A DNA stretch of 11,752 nucleotides from the NCBI GenBank assembly GCA_900556525.1, contig USOZ01000037.1, forward strand, positions 1 to 11,752, in the 5' to 3' direction. Every line of letters begins with the position of its first letter. Position 1 is the first letter of the stretch. Positions 6,707-11,752 of the stretch are shown here, in pieces. Below the pieces are notes generated by a model that was given only the letters and a program-made list of their open reading frames with translations, made no database searches and was not told the DNA's origin. Made by a program: the position numbers and the translations under genes. This DNA is from an uncultured Oscillospiraceae bacterium (GTDB lineage: Bacteria; Bacillota; Clostridia; Oscillospirales; Ruminococcaceae).

Positions 6707-7528
6707 TTATTCATCTCTCTTGGTTATCCTGCCAACAGCCCACACTATGAGGAAAACGACAAGGTTCAACGCAACTATTCCGGCTCCCGTAGGTATATCA
6801 ATGTAATACGAAAGCAGCAATCCTGCCGTGAAGCAAAATACCGATACCAGTACCGACCAAATCGTAACGCTTTTAAAGCTCTTGCATACGCGCATTGAAG
6901 TGAGGGACGGGAAAATCATAAGACTTGAGATAAGGAGCGCGCCCATGAGCCTCATTCCGACTACGATAATGACCGCCGTAAGAACGGCGATAAGCGTGTT
7001 GTAAATCCCTGCGTGGATTCCCGTTGCGCGCGAGAAGCTCTCGTCAAATGTTACCGCAAAAATTTTGTGGTAGAATACCAGATACATTACGCACACGATA
7101 ACCGAGCATATCACGGAAAGTATAACATCGTTGTCTGTTAAGGCGAGAATACTTCCGAACATATAGCTGTTCACGTCGATCGACACATCAGCGACCGAAA
7201 GCACGATCATTCCGATAGCGAGCGCGCTGCTCGAAAGTATTGCGATCGCGCCGTCGCCGTTTATGCGGCTGCTCTTGCTCAGACGCAGCAGAAGAAATGC
7301 GGAAGCGATAACTGTCGGAATAGCAATGTAAAGCGGAGTTATCCCGCTTGCTGCGGCGATCGCAAACGCTCCGTATCCGACGTGAGAAAGCCCGTCGCCT
7401 ATCATTGAGTAACGCTTCAGAACAAGGCTTGTTCCAAGCAGCGCGGCGCAGAGCGAAACAAGAAGTCCGACTATGAGAGCGCGCTGCATGAAGCTGTAAC
7501 TAAAAATTTCAACAAGTTCATTTATCAT
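6707..7528 (-). CDS. Metal ABC transporter permease (zinc/manganese type, ZnuB/TroC-like)
   Basis: 273 residues from the ATG at 7528; the longer frame to 7648 is rejected because it would overlap the ATPase coding region with a non-homologous extension. The protein has eight or so hydrophobic segments and the ABC-3 family features: an N-terminal stretch MQRALIVGLLVSLCAALLGTSLVL, the conserved RYSMIGDGLSHVGYGAFA near residues 39-56, and the GMRLMGALLISSLMIFPS segment near 205-222, where the cytoplasmic ATPase-contact loop and metal path lie. It forms the membrane channel for divalent metal import. The start overlaps the 3' end of the ATPase gene by 11 bases, with a GGAGGG site within that gene, so the two are translationally coupled. 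Substrate zinc is inferred from the Fur/Zur-type regulator in the operon; manganese or iron cannot be excluded. Confidence 0.9.
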   Translation of the reverse strand: MINELVEIFSYSFMQRALIVGLLVSLCAALLGTSLVLKRYSMIGDGLSHVGYGAFAIAAASGITPLYIAIPTVIASAFLLLRLSKSSRINGDGAIAILSSSALAIGMIVLSVADVSIDVNSYMFGSILALTDNDVILSVICSVIVCVMYLVFYHKIFAVTFDESFSRATGIHAGIYNTLIAVLTAVIIVVGMRLMGALLISSLMIFPSLTSMRVCKSFKSVTIWSVLVSVFCFTAGLLLSYYIDIPTGAGIVALNLVVFLIVWAVGRITKRDE

Positions 7529-8231
7529 GGTGAAAACACCCTCCCGCCATTGTGTGGAATGTATCGGTCTGCATATATTCTTCGGTCGTGCCGCTGAAAT
7601 ACCAGCCGCGAGCCATGTGAAGTATTTTGTTGCCGTAGTGAACGGCATTATGGATATCGTGGGAAACCATTATAATAGTAACGCCCTGTTCATGGTTCAG
7701 TCGGTCGAACGCTTCATACATTTCCGCAGTCACCATAGGGTCAAGTCCGGAAACAGGCTCGTCCAGAAGAAGCAGCTTTTCCGTTGCGCACATTGCACGA
7801 GAGAGAAGCACGCGCTGCTGCTGTCCGCCCGAAAGACCGCGATAGCTTTTTTTTGCTATGTTTTCGATTTTCATAAGCTGCATCATATGCGAAGCGCGTT
7901 CCTTGCTTTCTTTTGTGTAGAGCGGACTGCCGCTGTTGCGGTTAAGACAGCCCGAGATCACTACCTCGCGCACAGTCGCGGGAAAATCTTTCTGCGCGGG
8001 AGTCTGCTGCGGGAGATAGCCTATTTCGCGCTGTTTCAGACCGTTAAAAATTATTTCACCCTCGCTCGGCTGCTTCAGACCGAGAATTGCTTTCACAAGG
8101 GTGGATTTTCCGGAGCCGTTTTCGCCGACAATGCACAAAAAATCTCCGTCGTCGACCGAAAACGAAACATTTTCAAAGGCGCTTACGCCTTCGTATTTCA
8201 TGCAAAGATTTTTACATTCTATCAGAGACAT
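7518..8231 (-). CDS. Metal ABC transporter ATP-binding protein (ZnuC-like)
   Basis: 237 residues from the ATG at 8231, which follows a GGGGGAG site; the upstream in-frame ATG at 8270 is rejected because it lacks homology and lies deeper inside the regulator gene. All ABC ATPase motifs are present: Walker A GENGSGKST (36-44), Q-loop LPQQTP, signature LSGGQQQR, Walker B LLLLDEP and the switch His in VSHD. The size and the short C-terminal extension ending in His and Cys residues (FHTMAGGCFHHDK) are typical of zinc/manganese importers. It powers the adjacent permease. It overlaps the regulator gene upstream by 20 bases and the permease gene downstream by 11. No substrate-binding protein gene accompanies the operon in this window. 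Confidence 0.92.
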   Translation of the reverse strand: MSLIECKNLCMKYEGVSAFENVSFSVDDGDFLCIVGENGSGKSTLVKAILGLKQPSEGEIIFNGLKQREIGYLPQQTPAQKDFPATVREVVISGCLNRNSGSPLYTKESKERASHMMQLMKIENIAKKSYRGLSGGQQQRVLLSRAMCATEKLLLLDEPVSGLDPMVTAEMYEAFDRLNHEQGVTIIMVSHDIHNAVHYGNKILHMARGWYFSGTTEEYMQTDTFHTMAGGCFHHDK

Positions 8232-8637
8232 CTTTTTCTCCCCCTTTTCTGCAATTTCCGCAGACGCCATAAAGCACTATTTTTGAATTGTCAACTTCAA
8301 ATGCGTGTTGTTCCAGCAAGTGCCTGTTAAGGTCGCTGAGATAGTCGCACTCAAGGTGAATGACCGCGCCGCAGCGCAGACATTTCAGATGAAAATGCTC
8401 GCGGCATTGTTCCGAGCCGATATACTGATAACAGGCGGGGCTTCCGTCCTCAAGCGTGTATCTGCGAACCTGTCTGCCGGCAACGAGTTTGTCGAGATTG
8501 CGGTATACGGTTGCCTTTCCGACAGCGTTGCCCTCGTCCCGCAGCAGCTCGGAAACCTCGTCGGCGGTAAGATGCTTGTCCGAATATTTTTTTAAAAGGG
8601 CAGTTATCTGCTCGCCCTGTTTTGTCTTGTAACCCAT
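8212..8637 (-). CDS. Fur-family metalloregulator, probably Zur
   Basis: 141 residues with a GGAGG site six bases before the ATG. The N-terminal winged helix includes the recognition helix region GKATVYRNLDKLV (40-52). The C-terminal dimer domain has two CxxC pairs, Cys86/Cys89 and Cys126/Cys129, which form the structural zinc site. Candidate regulatory metal ligands are His81, His83, His94, Glu96, Cys97 and His111. Fur-family repressors bind DNA when loaded with their metal and block uptake genes. Its place as the first gene of a metal ABC importer operon, overlapping the ATPase gene by 20 bases, makes Zur the best reading; Fur or PerR-like roles are less likely. It is probably autoregulated through the dyad just upstream. 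Confidence 0.88.
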   Translation of the reverse strand: MGYKTKQGEQITALLKKYSDKHLTADEVSELLRDEGNAVGKATVYRNLDKLVAGRQVRRYTLEDGSPACYQYIGSEQCREHFHLKCLRCGAVIHLECDYLSDLNRHLLEQHAFEVDNSKIVLYGVCGNCRKGGEKDVSDRM

Positions 8638-8650
8638 AACGCCTCCAAAT

Positions 8651-8671
8651 TGAATTTGAGTTTCATTTTCA
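8651..8671 (-). promoter_or_regulatory. Candidate Zur/Fur box
   Basis: On the minus strand two 9-base half-sites, TGAAAATGA and TCAAATTCA, are separated by AAC and match as inverted repeats at 7 of 9 positions. The site starts just after the -10 box and spans the expected transcription start, a position where a repressor blocks initiation. The A/T-rich TGAAAAT half-site is of the sort bound by Zur proteins. Confidence 0.5.
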
Positions 8672-8672
8672 T

Positions 8673-8701
8673 ATTTTAGTACATTTTTCGAGCGTTGTCA
8701 A
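8673..8701 (-). promoter_or_regulatory. Promoter of the regulator/metal-uptake operon
   Basis: On the minus strand: consensus -35 TTGACA (8701-8696), a 17-base spacer and -10 TAAAAT (8678-8673). The start codon lies 35 bases beyond the -10 box. Confidence 0.8.
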
Positions 8702-8739
8702 GTAAAACATAAAATTTTTAGTGCATTTTCTTGTTTTAT

Positions 8740-8768
8740 TTGACATTTGTGACAGACTGTGATATAAT
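8740..8768 (+). promoter_or_regulatory. Perfect consensus promoter of the zinc-ribbon operon
   Basis: TTGACA (8740-8745), 17 bases, then TATAAT (8763-8768) preceded by an extended TGA. It points away from the regulator promoter, with 38 bases between the two -35 boxes. TGTGA occurs twice in the spacer, ten bases apart (8748 and 8758), one helical turn. This promoter rules out any start codon upstream of about 8775 for the gene that follows. Confidence 0.88.
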
Positions 8769-8823
8769 ACATTTATATAATGCGTGTAATACCGAGATTT
8801 TTCGGATAGGAGTGAAATTACTC

Positions 8824-9735
8824 GTGGCAACCATTTACTGCCCGCAGTGCGGAGGCGAAATCCCCGAAAAGGAAACGATATGCCCAAGCTGCGGATTTGA
8901 CCTGGATACATACGAAGAAGAAAAAGACGCTGACGAACAGCAGACCGAGGAATTCAACGAGATACTCGACGCGGCGAATAAGCGACTTTCCGAGGAAAAC
9001 GCCTCAAATCCCTCGCCCAGAACCGATGATGAACCGATCTCGGAGCTTCCCGAGGGCGCGAAAAAAGTGACGGCGGACGTTTCTGAAAATAACGGCTCGG
9101 CGAAAGCTCCCGAGGATAAAAAAGAGGTTTCTGAAGAATCGGAAACTTCCGAAGAAACCGAAGTGCCGAAAGCTGAACCGAAAAAGAAAAAGCGCGAGAA
9201 GAAAAAAATCTCCCCCGCTTTTATTACATTCCTTGCGGTTATCGTTGCGGGTGCGCTCGGTTTTTGTGCCGCTGTGCTTGTGTTCGGGGATATGTTTAAA
9301 ACCGAGGAAGAAAGCTTTGCGATACGCGCCGCCAACGCCGTAAACAGCAAGCTGAATGTAAACGAAAAGCTGTGTGTTTATAAGGCGTATGTCCGCAGCG
9401 GTTCGGGCGAAGAAGAATGTCTGCTGTACGCGGTCATAGACTATGACGATACGGTTACTGTGTCAAAGTACCGCGTTGTTGTGGATAAAACCAGTCCCGA
9501 TGTAATAAATATATATTACACGCTGGACGAAAACGATCCCGACTATATTGCTATGAAGAACAGCGACGATCCAAAAACGAGAATTCAGGCAAGCCTGCTT
9601 AAAAATTACTCGGACAGCATAGAGGAAGCGAACCGTGAAATTCAGATAGGCTCGCCTTCGTGGAAACAGATAGATATTTCAAAGATAAACAGCGCTATAA
9701 CTTCTGAACAGGTCAGAACGACCGCGTCGAAATAG
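8824..9735 (+). CDS. Zinc-ribbon, single-pass membrane protein of unknown function
   Basis: 303 residues from the GTG at 8824, behind AGGAG at 8808-8812; in-frame codons further upstream lie in the promoter or in the ribosome site. The N-terminus is a zinc ribbon with Cys6-x2-Cys9 and Cys20-x2-Cys23. Residues about 28-120 are a low-complexity acidic linker rich in Glu, Ser and Lys. A very basic stretch (KKKKREKKK) leads into one membrane helix at about 132-155. By the positive-inside rule the ribbon is cytoplasmic and the last 145 residues are outside. That outer domain (from about EESFAIRAANAVNSKL) is probably alpha/beta and is not recognised. Such zinc-ribbon membrane proteins are common in Clostridia with no assigned role. 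It is the first gene of a three-gene operon divergent from the metal-uptake operon; a link to zinc status is only inference. Confidence 0.82.
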   Translation: MATIYCPQCGGEIPEKETICPSCGFDLDTYEEEKDADEQQTEEFNEILDAANKRLSEENASNPSPRTDDEPISELPEGAKKVTADVSENNGSAKAPEDKKEVSEESETSEETEVPKAEPKKKKREKKKISPAFITFLAVIVAGALGFCAAVLVFGDMFKTEEESFAIRAANAVNSKLNVNEKLCVYKAYVRSGSGEEECLLYAVIDYDDTVTVSKYRVVVDKTSPDVINIYYTLDENDPDYIAMKNSDDPKTRIQASLLKNYSDSIEEANREIQIGSPSWKQIDISKINSAITSEQVRTTASK

Positions 9736-9760
9736 CGCTTAACGGGAGATAAGAAAGCAA

Positions 9761-10492
9761 ATGGACATTTTTATTGAATATGGTATGCCGCGCGTCATGT
9801 TCCTGTTTTTCCTTTTCTGCAACATAGGCTGGGTGCAGGAATCGACGATCGAATCGCTTTACCGCCGCCGCTGGATAAACCGCGGCTTTCTGAAAGGTCC
9901 GTATATTCCGATATACGGCTTTGGCGGAATTGCAATCCTGTTCTGCTGTATGCCGTTTCGAGACAATGGTTTCGCGGTATATCTCGTGGGTATGCTTGCC
10001 TGCACGACGCTTGAATATTTCGTCGGCTGGTTTATGGAAACGATCTTTCACAAGCAGTTCTGGGACTACAGTATGCTGAAAATAACGTATAAAAACCGTA
10101 TTTCGCTGCTGTCGTCGCTTTTCTGGGGCCTTCTTTCGCTGTTCATGGTGTATATTCTTTTCGGAATAGTTGACGCCATTGTGAATTTTCTCCCCGAAAA
10201 TGTCATAATCATATATGACGTGGTGATGATGGTCGCGGTATGTATTGACACCGTGATAAGTATTTCTCATCATATCCACTTTCAGGATTATCTTAAAAAA
10301 TTCCCTATTGAAAAGGCGAAAAAACTTGCTGTTGACCGTTTTATCAGCCTCGGCGGTGCGGTTCAGAGCCGTGTTGCGCGTATGCGCCGCTTTATTTTTC
10401 AGCCGCGCGATACAGATGAAACTGATTTTATCGATCCCGATGAACAAACCGACCAAACCGATTCGGAAAGTTCCGATCAAAGTGATTTATAA
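9761..10492 (+). CDS. CmpB-like putative ABC transporter permease (PF06541 type)
   Basis: 243 residues, 25 bases after the zinc-ribbon gene with a GGGAG site upstream. Family signatures are visible: GWVQES (23-28), NRGFLKGPYIPIYGFG (40-55), the TLEYFVGWFMETIF helix (83-96), FWDYS (100-104) and SLFWGLLSLF. There are about five membrane segments, with a charged cytoplasmic tail from about 180 that ends in an acidic Asp/Gln/Thr/Ser-rich run. The family is named for a putative ABC transporter role, but no ATPase is adjacent here and its real function is unproven. It is cotranscribed with the zinc-ribbon and HD-domain genes (15 bases to the latter). Confidence 0.82.
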   Translation: MDIFIEYGMPRVMFLFFLFCNIGWVQESTIESLYRRRWINRGFLKGPYIPIYGFGGIAILFCCMPFRDNGFAVYLVGMLACTTLEYFVGWFMETIFHKQFWDYSMLKITYKNRISLLSSLFWGLLSLFMVYILFGIVDAIVNFLPENVIIIYDVVMMVAVCIDTVISISHHIHFQDYLKKFPIEKAKKLAVDRFISLGGAVQSRVARMRRFIFQPRDTDETDFIDPDEQTDQTDSESSDQSDL

Positions 10493-10507
10493 TTGAAAGG
10501 GCATATC

Positions 10508-11008
10508 ATGCAGAACGATAACGAATTTTATGAAGCAATATTACCTATTATAAGCAATGAGAAAATGCAGCTTACAAAGACCTTCACCCAGCACGGCAAC
10601 GTTTCGGTTTTTGCTCATTGTCTGGCTGTTGCGGCGTACAGCACAAAGCTTGCTAAAAAACTGCGTATCCGCCACGACCGCGTTAGCCTTATAAGAGGTG
10701 CGCTGCTTCATGACTTTTTCCTTTACGACTGGCATAAAACCTCTAATATAGGCGACGGCCTGCACGGCTTCGCACACCCGTTTACTGCCTGGAAAAATGC
10801 GCAGAAGGAATTTTCGCTGAACGGACGAGAACTTGATATAATCCGTAAACATATGTGGCCGCTTACGATAACTAAGCTGCCGATGTACAGAGAGAGCTGG
10901 CTGGTTTGCCTTGTTGACAAATACTGCTCGCTGCTTGAAACGTTCCGCATAAACAAATATGACGATAACAGCTTTATAAATCCCGTGCCATTGCCCGCGG
11001 GTAAGTAA
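10508..11008 (+). CDS. HD-domain phosphohydrolase
   Basis: 166 residues from the ATG at 10508; a TTG at 10493 in the same frame is rejected because it precedes the AAAGGG site. The metal-binding pattern of the HD superfamily is complete: His37, the His68-Asp69 pair (GALLHDFFLYDWH), His90 and His115 as in the longer HD variants, and Asp137 (CLVDKYCS). Such enzymes cleave phosphate esters of nucleotides or nucleotide second messengers with bound divalent metals. The substrate is unknown. Last gene of the zinc-ribbon/CmpB-like operon, followed by hairpins. Confidence 0.85.
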   Translation: MQNDNEFYEAILPIISNEKMQLTKTFTQHGNVSVFAHCLAVAAYSTKLAKKLRIRHDRVSLIRGALLHDFFLYDWHKTSNIGDGLHGFAHPFTAWKNAQKEFSLNGRELDIIRKHMWPLTITKLPMYRESWLVCLVDKYCSLLETFRINKYDDNSFINPVPLPAGK

Positions 11009-11018
11009 TCAGACATAG

Positions 11019-11095
11019 GCAAAACGGCATTATCAAATATATGACTCAAGGCGGTTTTGCATTTCTTTCGGGGAATACGAGCCGCCTTTTGATTT
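11019..11095 (+). terminator. Terminator with an overlapping alternative hairpin
   Basis: A stem AAGGCGG (11048-11054) with CCGCCTT (11082-11088) is followed by a T-rich run and fits a terminator for the HD-gene operon. The left arm also overlaps the right arm of an earlier hairpin: GCAAAACGGC (11019-11028) with GCGGTTTTGC (11051-11060), nine of ten pairs. The two cannot form together, as in an attenuator; they may also just be two weak terminators in tandem. Confidence 0.6.
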
Positions 11096-11111
11096 TTGAA
11101 AGGATATAAAA

Positions 11112-11723
11112 ATGGAACAGTACGCAATGGCGACCTTTGACCTTCTGAAAAGCATAAACTACGCAATGCAGCAGAATTATATCCCGGTTATACGCAACTT
11201 GGTCGTAACAAATACCGGGGAAACGGAGCTTTCCGACCTTGAACTTACCGTCAGCTTCACTCCTGCGTTTGCGCAGGATTTTAACGTGCGGATCGACAAG
11301 CTGTTGCCCGGGGTTCCTACTGAAATATCACCCGTAAAGATAATTCTTTCGCCTGAACTGCTGTTTTCCCTGACCGAAGCTATGGCGGGATATGTCAGCG
11401 TAACGCTTACGGCAGGCGGAAAGCAGGTGTTTTTCGAGGCGCGCGAGGTCGAGCTTCTTACATACGACCAGAGCGTGGGACTTTTGTCTTTTCCCGAGCT
11501 TATTTCAGCTTTTGTAACGCCTAATCACCCCGCAGTAACCGGTGTTCTGCGAAGCGCGGCGGAATATCTTGCGAAGTGGGACGGCGACCCGTCGTTCACA
11601 GCCTATCAGCGTCAGAATCCGAACGCGGTAAAAACGCAGCTTGCCGCGGTTTATGCAGCCTTGCAGGCAGAAAATATCGCTTATGCAATGCCTCCCGCAG
11701 GATATGAAGCTTCGGGGGTCTGA
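11112..11723 (+). CDS. N-terminal domain of a large DUF4011/DUF3320-type helicase protein, stopped early
   Basis: 203 residues from an ATG behind a GAAAGGA site. The sequence matches, from my recall of the family, the N-terminal beta-sandwich and linker of very large helicase proteins (DUF4011, superfamily 1 helicase, DUF3320; usually well over 1000 residues): INYAMQQNYIPVIRNLVVTN near 15-34, a beta-rich domain, AYDQ-like TYDQSVGLLSFPELISAFVT, NHP, and WDGDPSFTAYQRQNPN. Intact members go on with G-Q-x-x-R and then GTCLD. Here a TGA follows directly on five G (11714-11718). With one G fewer the frame continues as SGSERLRAARLIA to the window edge, close to the expected continuation. So this is either a frameshifted gene, a sequencing error or a variable site. 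Some relatives with a Vsr-type nuclease have been reported as phage defence, again from memory. Confidence 0.55.
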   Translation: MEQYAMATFDLLKSINYAMQQNYIPVIRNLVVTNTGETELSDLELTVSFTPAFAQDFNVRIDKLLPGVPTEISPVKIILSPELLFSLTEAMAGYVSVTLTAGGKQVFFEAREVELLTYDQSVGLLSFPELISAFVTPNHPAVTGVLRSAAEYLAKWDGDPSFTAYQRQNPNAVKTQLAAVYAALQAENIAYAMPPAGYEASGV

Positions 11724-11752
11724 AAGACTGCGCGCCGCAAGGCTCATAGCGT

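Noticed and set aside
7527..8330. 267-codon plus-strand frame
   Set aside because: It is antisense to the ATPase and regulator genes, whose motifs are complete; the long frame reflects base composition.
8731..8823. Longer N-terminus for the zinc-ribbon protein
   Set aside because: It would include both promoter boxes (8740-8768) and the ribosome site, so it cannot be in the transcript's coding part.
9713..10480. 255-codon minus-strand frame
   Set aside because: Antisense to the CmpB-like gene, which has family motifs, a ribosome site and operon context.
1..11752. CRISPR arrays, tRNA or rRNA genes, complete insertion sequences
   Set aside because: No regularly spaced repeats, cloverleaf or rRNA-like stretches, and no transposase or integrase coding sequence were seen.

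Overview
The window looks like chromosomal DNA of an anaerobic gut or rumen Clostridia species, most likely a Ruminococcaceae/Oscillospiraceae-type plant-fibre degrader. The grounds are strong AGGAGG-type ribosome binding sites, sigma-A promoters close to consensus with 17-base spacers, moderate GC, a xyloglucanase-type GH74 enzyme and the general gene repertoire. No RNA genes, CRISPR array, complete insertion sequence or phage genes were seen.

Layout. (1) 3-2111 (+): the 3' part of a GH74 xyloglucanase-type beta-propeller enzyme that starts before the window, followed by a hairpin terminator. (2) 2192-2308: a 117-base element with 15-base perfect terminal inverted repeats and two internal hairpins, MITE-like or a structured RNA, ending on the stop codon of the next operon. 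(3) 2308-4200 (-): an ABC-2-type exporter operon of one intact permease and the joined remains of an ATPase and a second permease. An internal deletion seems to have fused the ATPase N-terminus to the permease C-terminus out of frame. Its promoter carries a palindromic operator. (4) 4445-6388 (+): a short protein resembling ATC hydrolases, then a cytoplasmic GH13 alpha-glucosidase/amylase-family enzyme with its own promoter. (5) 6446-6483: a shared bidirectional terminator. (6) 6707-8637 (-): a Zur/Fur-type regulator, a metal ABC ATPase and a metal ABC permease with overlapping reading frames, i.e. a zinc (or other metal) uptake operon without a substrate-binding protein gene. (7) 8824-11008 (+): divergent from it, an operon of a zinc-ribbon single-pass membrane protein, a CmpB-like (PF06541) membrane protein and an HD-domain hydrolase. 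(8) 11112-window end (+): the N-terminal domain of what appears to be a very large DUF4011/DUF3320-type helicase protein, broken by a stop just after a run of five G.

How it fits together. The metal operon is probably self-regulated: an imperfect dyad covers the likely transcription start of the regulator's own consensus promoter. The zinc-ribbon operon has a perfect consensus promoter back to back with it. The GH74 and GH13 enzymes serve glycan use, outside and inside the cell respectively, but are separate transcription units.

Most worth a second look are the inverted-repeat element at 2192-2308, the collapsed exporter at 3333-4200, and the possibly frameshifted, possibly defence-related helicase gene at the right edge.
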